Positions 1 to 8,894 of a DNA stretch of 64,000 nt are shown in pieces. Both the position numbers and the translations under genes were made by a program. Origin of the DNA: JAAUTT01 sp038213375. GTDB taxonomy: Bacteria; Bacteroidota; Bacteroidia; Bacteroidales; JAAUTT01. Each line of letters begins with the position of its first letter. Within the stretch, counting starts at the first letter, position 1. The DNA lies in NCBI GenBank assembly GCA_038213375.1, contig JBBQTB010000001.1, positions 124,001 to 188,000 on the forward strand, given 5' to 3'. The notes beneath the pieces are model-generated. The model had not been told where the DNA came from and did not search any database. It saw nothing but the letters and a program-made list of their open reading frames with translations.

Positions 1-288
1 AAACTTTACTTTGGAATAGGTAGTATCGTATGATGAAAACCCACCTAATACGATGGCATAATCGTATTTTCCTACATTAGTTAATTTTACTGGTTTAGCT
101 TCCCATAGATTGGTTACTTCGTTACTAAGAAAGGCGTTTGAAAAAATAAACAACACCAGAATAGAAATAATGAGGAAGTTCCGTTTCTTATTCGCTTTTT
201 TTGCGAATAATGCAATGAAAAGCAAGATGATAACCCAGAAAAAAGGTGAAAGTAAAAAAGTGAGAAGTTTGGAAAATAGAAAATACAT
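1..288 (-). CDS. YdcF/SanA-type DUF218 membrane protein, partial (3' end outside window)
   Basis: Reading down from an ATG at 288, the 96 visible codons have no stop and run off the window edge. Two hydrophobic segments (about residues 6-27 and 36-52, separated by the basic stretch KKANKKR) are followed by DYAIVLGG near residue 79. That motif opens the Rossmann-like DUF218 domain of the YdcF/ElyC/SanA family. Family members are inner-membrane proteins linked to envelope integrity and envelope polysaccharide metabolism in other bacteria; the exact reaction is not settled. Only the N-terminal third is visible, so the family call rests on topology plus this one motif. Confidence 0.7.
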   Translation of the reverse strand, partial: MYFLFSKLLTFLLSPFFWVIILLFIALFAKKANKKRNFLIISILVLFIFSNAFLSNEVTNLWEAKPVKLTNVGKYDYAIVLGGFSSYDTTYSKVKF

Positions 289-936
289 ATGAATAAGAGT
301 GGATTAGTGTCCGTTTGTTTTTCAAAGATAAAACTAAAACTTCCAATTCATACGGTTTTACATGATTTACCCCATTAAATTAACATTTAACTCTGAAAAG
401 TAAGTTTTACATTTGTATTTTGGGATAAAGCCCAAAAAACAAATGATTTTAAAAGAGTACTCAATTAATAATGTATCTATGTACATAATCATCTAATAAA
501 TTTAACTTTATACAATTGTGTCACAAGTCTAATTTATTATTTTTTTTGTATCCGATTTACCTGCTTTTAAAACGAGGATACACTTGACAATAAAATCGTA
601 ACAATTGGAAGAAACATGCAAGTCCGGAAAAGCTTGACATTAAACTCTGGATACTTGCCTGTAGTACTTAGTATTAAGAAAATGTTAAGACTATAATTGA
701 AATGACAGTATCAATCAAAGTGCCTATGCGCAATAAAAGGAAGTAATTTTGAAAGTCACAATCATTTTAGTCATAAATACTTTAAAAGCAAGAAAATGGT
801 AATGGGCTATATATTAGTTGGTTTTTTCGATAAGCAAATCTTTCCTTTGAACTTTATAATATAGCTATAAATACAATATTATCAAAAAATTTAGCAATTA
901 TATTTTATGTTTTTTAATTTGTCAAAGTAGAACTAA
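289..936. other. AT-rich intergenic region without a recognisable gene
   Basis: The stretch lies between the 5' end of the YdcF-type gene and the 3' end of the next minus-strand gene. I find no convincing open frame, RNA gene or promoter array. The only structure is the perfect-looking hairpin at 410-445, listed separately. Confidence 0.6.
410..445. repeat. 15-bp inverted repeat with 6-nt loop
   Basis: CATTTGTATTTTGGG pairs with CCCAAAAAACAAATG around the loop ATAAAG, with one mismatch in 15 pairs. It could act as a terminator or mRNA-stabilising hairpin, but there is no strong T-run on either side. It lies 500 bp from the nearest gene end, so its role is open. Confidence 0.5.
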
Positions 937-2559
937 TTATTGTAATTCAATTTTAGCTATACCCAGCTTTGTTTTGATGAAAATGCCAAAACAGGAGCAG
1001 CTACATGCTGCGGGCGGAACCATCGTTGGTACAATATATTGTCCGTTGCCAATTCTTATACCATTTTCTGGTAATAATGCCAGTTTTTTGTAGACATTTT
1101 CGAATAATTTAACTTTACTATAACTTCCATTTTTATTGATTTCAGTAGCAACGGCAGTAGCTGCCGCAGTGTTTCGCATTATTTTTACATCTTTGATGGA
1201 TTTGATAGTCGTATTTAAGTTAATCGGATTGTCGTTATAAATAAATATTAACCTGTCGTCTTTTTTAAACGTGAGGAAAGATAAATATTTACCACCATCA
1301 TTAACCGTTAACTGTTTTTTAGGTATATCAATAAATGAATTTACCGATCCTTTGGGGTCTATATTAATAACAAAAATATTATTCCTGTAATAGTAATAAT
1401 TGGTCGAAGTTGAGCAAGCCCCGTTACTGCTATAATGATAAGTGGTTACTACTTCATCTCTAAGGTTTTCAGTAATAAGGGTAGTGGTTCCATCGTTGTT
1501 TGTTTCAATTTCCTTAATTTCAAATGATTTGGATATGCCTTGCTGATCTTTTACTTTTTTCTTATTAATTAACTGAGATACCATGTCTTTATCAATTTGC
1601 TTAGTACCAGAGGCTTCTACATTTTTGGTTTCGATATCAACTCGCATATAATAAAATCCGTCAATATCATTTCCTTCTTTCGACTTTTGTTTTAAATCGG
1701 AATAAAATCCACAACAAATAAACTTATTGTTTTTGTTGTCTATTTTAAAAGATGCATCTTCTACACTTCTTTTGGGAAGGTCAATTTTGTATTCCGCAAG
1801 GGATTTGTCAGCTGAATTAATAGTAAAAATGGAATAAAAACTTGAAGCCTGTCCTGGTTTTTGTTGTTTCTTTTCCAATTCAATTAAAGTAAGTAAATGA
1901 ATTTTAGCATCATTTCCTATAAAATAATCGATAACACTTAAGTTTTTATCTTTATAGGGCAATGCTATCCCAAAGTTCGACTGGTTATGGAGGTCGTTAT
2001 CATATATTTTAACACCGAATTTTTCACCATTATATTTATCAAACGGGGGAATATCGATAATAACGAATTTGGTGCTGTCTTCCGATGGACAGATCATAAA
2101 GCTACCTGAATTACTCTTGCTTTTTGCATCAATTTCGTCGATTAATTCAAATTTACCTTCGAATCTTCCGGATTGATTTATTCTTTGTGCATACAATTGC
2201 AGATTTTTTCCGGAACGTTCGTATGCCTGAAACAACATTACTACTCTGTTTTTTAAAAATAGTGTTTTTACATAATCGAAATGTTTGTCGATACAATTGA
2301 AACCTTTACAGGTTATATCTTTAATGGTCTGTGACGATTTTAATTCCAAAGTAAGTTTATCGTATATATTAAGGAGAATTACTTTACCCGTTTTATGGTT
2401 TGATACAAAAACAAATAAATTGTCACCTACTTCGCCGGCATCGCTTATTTTAGCAAACCTTGTAAATGTGCTTAATTGACTTAAAGTGACTTTGTAAGCC
2501 TGTGCCCAGATTTGAAAAATGGTAATACATAAAATAAATGTCAGCAGGATCTTTTTCAT
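937..2559 (-). CDS. secreted protein of unknown function, possible beta-propeller
   Basis: 540 residues. The N-terminus (MKKILLTFILCITIFQIWAQ) is a classic signal peptide with a Bacteroidota-style A-Q cleavage site, so the protein is exported. The rest is rich in short beta-strand-like segments (for example KVILLNIYDKLTL, FGVKIYDND, FVIIDIPPF), which suggests a propeller or similar all-beta fold. There is no enzymatic motif that I recognise. The C-terminal region contains a Cys cluster (CSCSC, about residues 518-522), which could be disulfide-bonded or bind metal. It is divergently transcribed from the barrel/YidD operon starting at 2606, only 46 bp away, so the two may share a control region. 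I do not recognise the family. Confidence 0.6.
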   Translation of the reverse strand: MKKILLTFILCITIFQIWAQAYKVTLSQLSTFTRFAKISDAGEVGDNLFVFVSNHKTGKVILLNIYDKLTLELKSSQTIKDITCKGFNCIDKHFDYVKTLFLKNRVVMLFQAYERSGKNLQLYAQRINQSGRFEGKFELIDEIDAKSKSNSGSFMICPSEDSTKFVIIDIPPFDKYNGEKFGVKIYDNDLHNQSNFGIALPYKDKNLSVIDYFIGNDAKIHLLTLIELEKKQQKPGQASSFYSIFTINSADKSLAEYKIDLPKRSVEDASFKIDNKNNKFICCGFYSDLKQKSKEGNDIDGFYYMRVDIETKNVEASGTKQIDKDMVSQLINKKKVKDQQGISKSFEIKEIETNNDGTTTLITENLRDEVVTTYHYSSNGACSTSTNYYYYRNNIFVINIDPKGSVNSFIDIPKKQLTVNDGGKYLSFLTFKKDDRLIFIYNDNPINLNTTIKSIKDVKIMRNTAAATAVATEINKNGSYSKVKLFENVYKKLALLPENGIRIGNGQYIVPTMVPPAACSCSCFGIFIKTKLGIAKIELQ

Positions 2560-2605
2560 AATTCTAAATATTTTGTTTAATTTGTGGCGTTAAAAATATA
2601 AAAAA

Positions 2606-3316
2606 ATGAATCACAGAAAAATTATATTATCTTTAATTTTAGTAGGTTGTACTGTTATGTTGTATCCTCAGCAAAAGGATAGTGCTAAAGTGTTTATTTA
2701 TGAGCCTTTTAAGTCTGGACAATCTTTAGATGTAAAAAAAAATATTAAAGTAAATCAGAATTGTTTTAAATGGAATTGGAGTCTTTTGGGAAGAGGGGTC
2801 TTTGCAATCAATTATGAAAGACTCATCACCAGTAATTTTAGTTTTGAACTTGGCGGAGGCCTTACTTATCGTGATTATATGTACGAAGCAGGACGTGGTG
2901 ATGAACTATTTGGAACAGGATCACGGAGTGATGCTAAAACCGATAAAATAAAATTAGGGCCTTATCTTGAAGGAAATGTAAGATTTTATCCCAGTGAAGG
3001 CGATCTAGATGGATTTTATTTATCTCCGTTTGTGCGGTATCGGAGTTATAATATTGAAAACATGTTGGATAACAAATACTATAATGCCGGATATAACATG
3101 ACAGATATTGGATTGAATATTGGAATACAAAGAGAGGTTTATAGTAGCGGAGTATTGGTAGATAGTTATTTTGGTGTAGCATATCGTAACCGTATTGCAA
3201 CCATGCCTTATTCTATAACCGATTATAATAATACCATTACTACTGTTACAACAGTTAATACAAATACATGGGTGCCAACTTTAACTCTAGGTTTTAAAAT
3301 TGGATTTCCTTTTTAA
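2606..3316 (+). CDS. outer-membrane beta-barrel-like protein
   Basis: 236 residues with an N-terminal signal peptide (MNHRKIILSLILVGCTVMLYPQQ). The mature part alternates hydrophobic and polar residues in strands typical of small outer-membrane barrels (FAINYERLI, FSFELGGGLTYRDY, YLEGNVRFYP, FYLSPFVRYRSY). It ends in the aromatic LGFKIGFPF, as expected for a barrel's last strand recognised by the BAM machine. It is the first gene of an overlapping operon: its TAA shares one base with the ATG of the YidD gene. It is probably a DUF3575-like or general porin-like barrel; the function is unknown. Confidence 0.6.
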   Translation: MNHRKIILSLILVGCTVMLYPQQKDSAKVFIYEPFKSGQSLDVKKNIKVNQNCFKWNWSLLGRGVFAINYERLITSNFSFELGGGLTYRDYMYEAGRGDELFGTGSRSDAKTDKIKLGPYLEGNVRFYPSEGDLDGFYLSPFVRYRSYNIENMLDNKYYNAGYNMTDIGLNIGIQREVYSSGVLVDSYFGVAYRNRIATMPYSITDYNNTITTVTTVNTNTWVPTLTLGFKIGFPF

Positions 3317-3738
3317 TGAAAATTATTTTTAGCCTTTTATTTTGTTTCGGGTTATTACCTTCAATCGTTGCACAAATTGATTTTTCTGCAGATTCAATGT
3401 TGTTGGACGGTTATTATGCAAAAAATATAACGTATCAAAGTGTAAAAAACAATCGAAATTTACATTTCCGAAACAAAACAGGATTGAAGCTCGTCCTCAA
3501 TTTATATAAAGAAGCGCTTTCAGAGCAAATTTCAGCAAGTTGTGAATTTTCACCCTCTTGCTCCTCGTTTTCTTGGTTAGCACTCGACGAATTCGGGGTA
3601 ATAAAGGCATTGTTATTAACTGCCGATCGATTGACTAGATGCAATGGCAATGCCCAAACTGAATCATTCCCATATCTTATAAGATCCGATGATATTAAAA
3701 TTTTGGATAATCCTGTTCAGTATCGGATTAATAAGTAA
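3316..3738 (+). CDS. yidD: YidD-like membrane protein insertion efficiency factor
   Basis: 140 residues. The core from about residue 58 (LVLNLYKEALS, then CEFSPSCSSFSWLAL, then GVIKALLLTADRLTRCN) follows the YidD pattern: an amphipathic helix, a C-x-F-x-P-[ST]-C-S motif and a closing R-x-x-R-C-N. YidD proteins assist the YidC/Sec insertase at the inner membrane. Unlike the roughly 80-residue enterobacterial YidD, this one starts with a cleavable signal sequence (MKIIFSLLFCFGLLPSIVAQ), so it may act from the periplasmic side. It is co-transcribed with a barrel protein and two membrane proteins, not with rpmH/rnpA/yidC as is usual. Confidence 0.75.
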   Translation: MKIIFSLLFCFGLLPSIVAQIDFSADSMLLDGYYAKNITYQSVKNNRNLHFRNKTGLKLVLNLYKEALSEQISASCEFSPSCSSFSWLALDEFGVIKALLLTADRLTRCNGNAQTESFPYLIRSDDIKILDNPVQYRINK

Positions 3739-4525
3739 TTCTTGTAATGCCCAGGATTCGGAGTTACCAGTACAAAATATATTTACATGGGACTTTTATG
3801 AATATCTCAGCAAATCTGGGTTACATGAGGATGCTTTAACATGGCTTTTTGGATTTCCGAAAAATATGCGGAGCATTACTGTTAATAACAAAATTAATTT
3901 CGAGATTTCGAAACATTATTTTACTATCGGCCAGGCCACATTGTCAAATACTTTTCTTAAAAAGATTACATGTTTTAATGATACTGTCAGTTTAAATTTT
4001 GCAATTTGTATTGCTTTTTTAGTTTCGGATACCGGATTAATCGAATTTTATACCCATCGGTATAAATACTTAATTGAAATGGAAAACTTTAAAACAATGG
4101 AGCTTTCTCTAAAAATGCTGAAAGGTGAGGTGTTAGATATACTTGATATTTCTGCATGTAAAGAAAACAATGCATTAACGGGAATAGCCATAAATTACAG
4201 AATACATAAAAAGAAATCTCCTGCATTAGCTGGATTTTTATCAGCATTGGTACCTGGTTTGGGGAAATTATATCTTGGATATAAATACCAAGCAATTTCT
4301 TCATTAACTATGAATATTGTTATTGATGCTATTGTAGTTGAATTTTTTATTAAAAGTCAGAGTTTATTACCATTGTTAATTCCATTGCCAGTAGCAGCAG
4401 TTTTTTATTTTGGAAACATTTTAGGTTCTGTAATTATAGCAAAAAAGAGGGAAATTGATTTTCAAAACAACACACATGAAAACATTAAAACTTATTATCG
4501 TAATAAGTTGTTGTGCGGTAAATAG
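3689..4525 (+). CDS. secreted/membrane protein with C-terminal PGLG motif (TM2/DUF5683-like), unknown function
   Basis: 278 residues; the start overlaps the end of yidD by 50 bp, which suggests translational coupling. The N-terminal signal (MILKFWIILFSIGLISNSCNAQ) could be lipidated at Cys19 or cut after NAQ. A helical, TPR-like middle is followed from about residue 181 by SALVPGLGKLYLGYKYQA and two transmembrane helices. The PGLG-x-[LF]-Y-x-G signature occurs in Bacteroidota DUF5683/TM2-type proteins. The next gene has the same layout (PGLGQMYTGNWGKG), so the two are paralogues. Association with YidD suggests a role in membrane protein handling, but that is inference. Confidence 0.55.
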   Translation: MILKFWIILFSIGLISNSCNAQDSELPVQNIFTWDFYEYLSKSGLHEDALTWLFGFPKNMRSITVNNKINFEISKHYFTIGQATLSNTFLKKITCFNDTVSLNFAICIAFLVSDTGLIEFYTHRYKYLIEMENFKTMELSLKMLKGEVLDILDISACKENNALTGIAINYRIHKKKSPALAGFLSALVPGLGKLYLGYKYQAISSLTMNIVIDAIVVEFFIKSQSLLPLLIPLPVAAVFYFGNILGSVIIAKKREIDFQNNTHENIKTYYRNKLLCGK

Positions 4526-5270
4526 CTATTCCCAATCCTTAGGAGATAGCCTTGACTTGATGAAAAAAACGCTTCTTATTGAATACCGAATCTGGCTTGT
4601 TGGTAATAAAGATACATGTTACTACTTATTGTTTAAAAAAGCAAGGTTGCTAAAACAAGCAAACTTGTTGGACTGGTCATATCGGGAACTGGGACGAATA
4701 GGCTCAGATAACAAAACCAGCGATCCATTATCATATGAAAAAGCCATAAATAGTTTTCTTCGAAGCGATTTCAGTAATGCATTCCATCAATTGTCTAATA
4801 TTCCTGATAGTATCCGTAGAGGTACAAAATCCTATTTATACTTATGGTTATTAACCTTATCCGAGTTAAGTAAATGGGACGAATGTAAAAGTTTATTATC
4901 TAAAACGACATTGTATGGTAAAATAAGGGATGAAAAATTTGCTTCATTACAAACAACATTAAAATACAAATCGCCTGAAAAGGCATCCCGATTATCGTCT
5001 TATTTACCCGGATTGGGACAAATGTACACAGGCAACTGGGGTAAAGGAACTACCAGTATAATTATCCATGCAGGGTTGTTTTGGTTTACATGGCAACAAT
5101 ATGCTGCCGCATATTTTATCACCGGTACATTTGCCGGGGTATATCCTATACAACGCTTTTACAAAGGGGGGCGCACTTTGAGTTATAATCTCGCTATACA
5201 ATATAACGAAAAGCTAGAGAGGGAAACAAAACTACATTACCAAAAAGTTATTCGTAAACTTTTCGAATAA
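4476..5270 (+). CDS. paralogue of the preceding PGLG-motif membrane protein
   Basis: 264 residues from the ATG at 4476, chosen because it begins a clean signal peptide (MKTLKLIIVISCCAVNSYSQ). The frame stays open seven codons further upstream. It overlaps the previous gene by 50 bp. A helical periplasmic part (residues 20-170, TPR-like spacing) is followed by SSYLPGLGQMYTGNWGKG and hydrophobic helices, matching the layout of the upstream neighbour. It is the last gene of the barrel-yidD operon. Function unknown. Confidence 0.55.
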   Translation: MKTLKLIIVISCCAVNSYSQSLGDSLDLMKKTLLIEYRIWLVGNKDTCYYLLFKKARLLKQANLLDWSYRELGRIGSDNKTSDPLSYEKAINSFLRSDFSNAFHQLSNIPDSIRRGTKSYLYLWLLTLSELSKWDECKSLLSKTTLYGKIRDEKFASLQTTLKYKSPEKASRLSSYLPGLGQMYTGNWGKGTTSIIIHAGLFWFTWQQYAAAYFITGTFAGVYPIQRFYKGGRTLSYNLAIQYNEKLERETKLHYQKVIRKLFE

Positions 5271-5894
5271 TGGGTATTTAAATAATAATTTAATGGACAT
5301 TTCCTGCAACTACCACGTCCTCATTTCGGCCAGTATCGGTTAGTATTATTTGATTTGGGATTTTATCAGTAAGTATTATTTAAATGTGTGAATACATGCT
5401 TTGTTCTAGCCTTCCATTCGTAACACCCATAATTGAAGAAGCAGCTTTAGTTGCAGCTTCTCTGGGTATATTTATTTCCATTACAATTTCAACTATTTGG
5501 GTATCGATATTTAATTTGCGTAACTTCGAATGGTTATAGCTAGTAAACCGGATTAACCGATCGTGCAGCCAAATACCAACAATGAAATCCCTTGTTCATC
5601 CTAAAGTTCGCAGAGATAAGCGCAATTGGAAATTCCACTTTAAACACCTGCAAATTTGTATTTTTCAATAAGCCAATACTATACAAATTTGTAGTATGGC
5701 TTTAGTGTTATTTGTTTTAAATACTGAATTGCAAATTCGGTTGTATTCCAAGTGGCACTGCAATTGCAGTTTAACGCACCGATCAAACTCGCCAAGCAAA
5801 GGGTAGAGGCTAACAGTGCATTAAATATTGAATTTTTGATTTCAATATCAGACAACAAATTTCAATATCTTTAACAAAAAATATTGTAACGACT
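5271..5894. other. long intergenic region with a possible decayed coding stretch on the minus strand
   Basis: No intact gene is visible. On the minus strand, positions 5595 down to 5380 give 71 sense codons without a stop (VGIWLHDRLIRF near the start, IPREAATKAASSIMGV near the end). This open stretch has no early ATG and is preceded in frame by TGA. Composition looks protein-like, but I cannot assign a family; it may be a gene remnant. The hairpin at 5670-5702 is listed separately. Confidence 0.35.
5670..5702. repeat. bulged inverted repeat
   Basis: AAGCCAATACTATACAAA is followed directly by TTTGTAGTATGGCTT. The arms pair with two single-base bulges and almost no loop. Read on the minus strand it is followed by an A-rich and then T-containing tract, so it is only a weak terminator candidate. 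Confidence 0.35.
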
Positions 5895-7343
5895 ATGTCC
5901 TTCACAACTTTTTTATTGATTGGAATTTTGTTAGTTATGATCATGGTGCTGTTTTTACAACTACGAAATTCAAACCAGAGAACAACGTCCGACATACAGC
6001 TTAGGTTTACCCAGATAAACGACCAATTTGCGCGTCTCGACTCATCCATTCGCGAAGAGTTTTCGAGAAATCGGGAGGAATTGTTGCGTTCTTCAAAAGA
6101 TAATAGGGAAGAAACCCTTTCGTCACTTAAGACTTTTTCTGAAATTATTTCAAAAACCATTACCGATATAGGTAATTTGCAAAAAGATCAACTTGAAGCT
6201 TTCGCTTTCCAACTTAAAAATTTTCGGGAACAACAGGCTACCAGTGATCGCACCAATAGAGAGGAATTAACAAAATCGCTCAAATCATTCGAAGAAAAAT
6301 TCTCATTGAATGTTCGTGATTTTAATGAGTTACAACGTCAAAAGCTTGATTCCCTGATGTCGCAACTCGAAAAAATTCGTGAAACTGTCGAAACGCGATT
6401 GAAAACTCTTCAGGATGAGAATATTAAAAAATTAGATGAGATGCGTGCCACCGTTGATGAAAAACTCCAGACAACGTTGGAAAAGCGTCTAACCGAATCG
6501 TTTAATCAAGTGAGCGAGCGTCTTGAACAGGTACATAAAGGATTGGGAGAAATGCAAACCCTCGCAACAGGAGTAGGCGATTTAAAAAGAGTTTTATCGA
6601 ATGTAAAAACTCGTGGGGTTTTAGGAGAAATTCAGCTTGAAAATATTCTTGACCAACTTCTAAGCCCTGAGCAGTTCGATCGTAACGTGGTTACCAAAAA
6701 AGATACACGGGAAAACGTAGAATTTGCCATTAAACTTCCAGGAAAAGACGATGCCGGCAATCCGGTTTATCTACCCATCGATTCCAAATTTCCGCTCGAA
6801 GATTACCATGCATTGCTTGAGGCATATGATATTGGCGATGCTGTTTTGGTAGCGAGCATTGGTAAGTCGCTAGAAAACAGCATTAAAAAGTTTGCCAGAG
6901 ACATTCGCAACAAATACATCGACCCACCTTACACCACCGATTTTGGAATCATGTTTTTACCTGTTGAAGGTTTATTTGCAGAAGTGGTTCGTCGAACCAA
7001 TCTGCTAGAAACATTGCAACGCGAATATAAAATTGTAGTTACCGGTCCAACCACCTTGGCAGCTATTTTAAATAGTTTACAAATGGGTTTTCGCACGCTT
7101 GCAATTGAAAAACGATCCAGTGAAGTATGGAAAATTCTGGGCGCCGTTAAAACAGAGTTTTCACGCTTTGGAGATGTTTTAAAAAAAGCTCAGGAGAAAA
7201 TCCAAAAGGCGGGAGAGGACATCGATGAACTCGTTGGATCTCGTACCCGTAAAATTCAAAGCAAACTCAGGGAAGTGCAGGAATTACCGTATAACGAATC
7301 ATCCATGGTATTGGGAGATAATAACGAAGAGCCAACAGAATAA
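5895..7343 (+). CDS. rmuC: DNA recombination protein RmuC
   Basis: 482 residues. An N-terminal membrane anchor (residues 5-24) is followed by a long coiled coil (about 30-220) and then the RmuC domain. Key family stretches are GVLGEIQLENILDQLL, VYLPIDSKFPLEDYHAL, MFLPVEGLFAEVVRR and VTGPTTLAAILNSLQMGF. The central lysine of the PIDSKFP motif fits the PD-(D/E)XK-like nuclease fold proposed for the family. In E. coli RmuC limits inversions at short inverted repeats. It appears to be a single-gene unit preceded by TATCTTTA at 5866-5873, close to the TAnnTTTG -7 consensus. Confidence 0.93.
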   Translation: MSFTTFLLIGILLVMIMVLFLQLRNSNQRTTSDIQLRFTQINDQFARLDSSIREEFSRNREELLRSSKDNREETLSSLKTFSEIISKTITDIGNLQKDQLEAFAFQLKNFREQQATSDRTNREELTKSLKSFEEKFSLNVRDFNELQRQKLDSLMSQLEKIRETVETRLKTLQDENIKKLDEMRATVDEKLQTTLEKRLTESFNQVSERLEQVHKGLGEMQTLATGVGDLKRVLSNVKTRGVLGEIQLENILDQLLSPEQFDRNVVTKKDTRENVEFAIKLPGKDDAGNPVYLPIDSKFPLEDYHALLEAYDIGDAVLVASIGKSLENSIKKFARDIRNKYIDPPYTTDFGIMFLPVEGLFAEVVRRTNLLETLQREYKIVVTGPTTLAAILNSLQMGFRTLAIEKRSSEVWKILGAVKTEFSRFGDVLKKAQEKIQKAGEDIDELVGSRTRKIQSKLREVQELPYNESSMVLGDNNEEPTE

Positions 7344-7547
7344 CCTGTTGAGCTATTCCCAAGTTTTTATCAACTAAAATATGGAGGAAGTTTCAATCAG
7401 TGGATACGTTTCTTCTAAAAATTAAACTTTATTTATACATGAGTAGCAGGAGTTTTAATGTTGCTGCATAGGTTAGGCATAATTATTATATCTAACAACG
7501 AATCAAAAACTTATTATTTCCGTACACAAGCTAAAAACTGTTTGGTT

Positions 7548-7721
7548 ATGAGAAAATATATTATATTAATAATACTTGTTTCGTTCGTTGTATCTGTATC
7601 TTTTAGTTGCAGTAATTCAAGAGATGTATCTGAACGCCGGAGTTTGATGATGCCAAAAAAATCGGAAGTGCCCCGAAATGCAGGCAAATACAAGGAACGG
7701 GAAAGAAAATATTCTCACTAA
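7548..7721 (+). CDS. small putative lipoprotein
   Basis: 57 residues from the ATG at 7548. The frame is open upstream, but this start gives a proper signal sequence. The hydrophobic stretch YIILIILVSFVVSVSFS ends at Cys21, a plausible lipidation site. The mature part is short, basic and Pro/Lys/Arg-rich (MMPKKSEVPRNAGKYKERERKYSH). Bacteroidota genomes often carry such tiny lipoproteins of unknown role. No partner gene is evident: RmuC is 200 bp upstream and PorP/SprF is convergent. Confidence 0.5.
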   Translation: MRKYIILIILVSFVVSVSFSCSNSRDVSERRSLMMPKKSEVPRNAGKYKERERKYSH

Positions 7722-7803
7722 TTGGAAAAAAAGTAGTTACAATTTGCTGGTTATTGGTTATTTATAATTCTCAACTTCTAGCTTCTAACTCCTTTTTTAA
7801 AGT

Positions 7804-8814
7804 TTAAAAGTCCGGACACGGAACCATGTGTCCTTTGCTTTTAGGTATTTTGGCTGTAAAAGAATAACTTAGCGATACTTCATGAGCACCTCCTGTTGAA
7901 CCCATCAATCGTGAAATTGTAAAGTCGTAACTATAACCAATGCTAATTTGATCGCTTTTATAACCTGCCAGTATCGAAAATGAGTCCTGATTGGGAAAGG
8001 GCTTAATGATTGGGATACCGCGATACCAAAAACCGAGAACAAAAGGTTTGTTGTACCAGTATAAGCCCATGTCAAACTGTTTGTAATTCTTTTGTTTTCT
8101 GAAAAGAAAAGCAAGTTGTAAACTAGTGTCGTAAGGCCTAAATAACCGTCCTTTGTTTATAAGCTTAGTCCCTCCAAATACCGAATATTTTATTGGAATA
8201 TATCCATACTCTTTTGCGGCATTTTCTACAAGGTAAAAAGATTGATTAGGTTGTAAAATATGATCAGCGCTTGCCCCAAACCAATATTTATCAGAGTATG
8301 CCAGCATGGATGTTCCAAAGTCAAGATCATTCACTTTGTCCATTGGAAGAGTTTCTGACGATACTGATGATGTTCCACGTGCTGTAATCTGGTCGCGCCA
8401 AACCAATTTCTGGTAATCGATTGTTCGTTGAAGATAACTGAAGGAAACTCCCGGTATGCAACGCCAGTAATTGTTGATTTTAATACTGTAAGCATATTGC
8501 AAACTGATGTTGGATAAACTCAGATTTCCGCTTCCTGCCTTGTCCTTCATCACAAATAATCCCAGTCCGCTATTGAATGAATTGATGGCATGATCAACCG
8601 AAAAGGAATAGGTATTGTAAGCTCCCGGCATATTGGGCCATTGTAGCCTGTAATTCATTCCAATTCTGGTTTGACCCGATAATCCGGCAAACGATGGCGC
8701 CAGATATAAAGGATTTGAATAGAATTGTGAGAATTGAGGGTCCTGACCAAATAGCTCCAGTGAAATCATGAACAGACCAATAAACGCTATAAATTTTTCA
8801 GTTTTCATCTTCAA
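7804..8814 (-). CDS. type IX secretion PorP/SprF family outer-membrane protein
   Basis: 336 residues with a signal peptide ending at LFGQ. The mature N-terminus DPQFSQFYSNPLYLAPSFAG is the hallmark of the PorP/SprF family, and the remainder is outer-membrane barrel strands. Family members are partners of CHU_C (type B) type IX secretion cargo, as SprF is for SprB in Flavobacterium, and help deliver or hold it at the cell surface. Here it lies directly downstream of a giant CHU_C protein on the same strand, 80 bp apart, so the pair almost certainly functions together. The start may be either of two methionines (MKMKTEK). Confidence 0.9.
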   Translation of the reverse strand: MKMKTEKFIAFIGLFMISLELFGQDPQFSQFYSNPLYLAPSFAGLSGQTRIGMNYRLQWPNMPGAYNTYSFSVDHAINSFNSGLGLFVMKDKAGSGNLSLSNISLQYAYSIKINNYWRCIPGVSFSYLQRTIDYQKLVWRDQITARGTSSVSSETLPMDKVNDLDFGTSMLAYSDKYWFGASADHILQPNQSFYLVENAAKEYGYIPIKYSVFGGTKLINKGRLFRPYDTSLQLAFLFRKQKNYKQFDMGLYWYNKPFVLGFWYRGIPIIKPFPNQDSFSILAGYKSDQISIGYSYDFTISRLMGSTGGAHEVSLSYSFTAKIPKSKGHMVPCPDF

Positions 8815-8839
8815 AGTTTATCATACAATTAGAAAAGCT

Positions 8840-8868
8840 GGGGAGTAGTAAAGTTGAAAATGCTCCCC
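8840..8868 (-). promoter_or_regulatory. intercistronic stem-loop between CHU_C gene and porP/sprF
   Basis: GGGGAG and CTCCCC are separated by 17 nt in the 80-bp gap between the two minus-strand genes. There is no T-run, so it is more likely an mRNA processing or attenuation element that lets the downstream barrel be made at a different level from the huge upstream protein. Confidence 0.35.
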
Positions 8869-8894
8869 AATCGAAAATCAAATATTCTTCTGGT

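Noticed and set aside
5810..6160. A 116-codon minus-strand frame opposite the start of rmuC.
   Set aside because: It is the shadow of the rmuC coiled-coil codons; the rmuC frame has clear family motifs.
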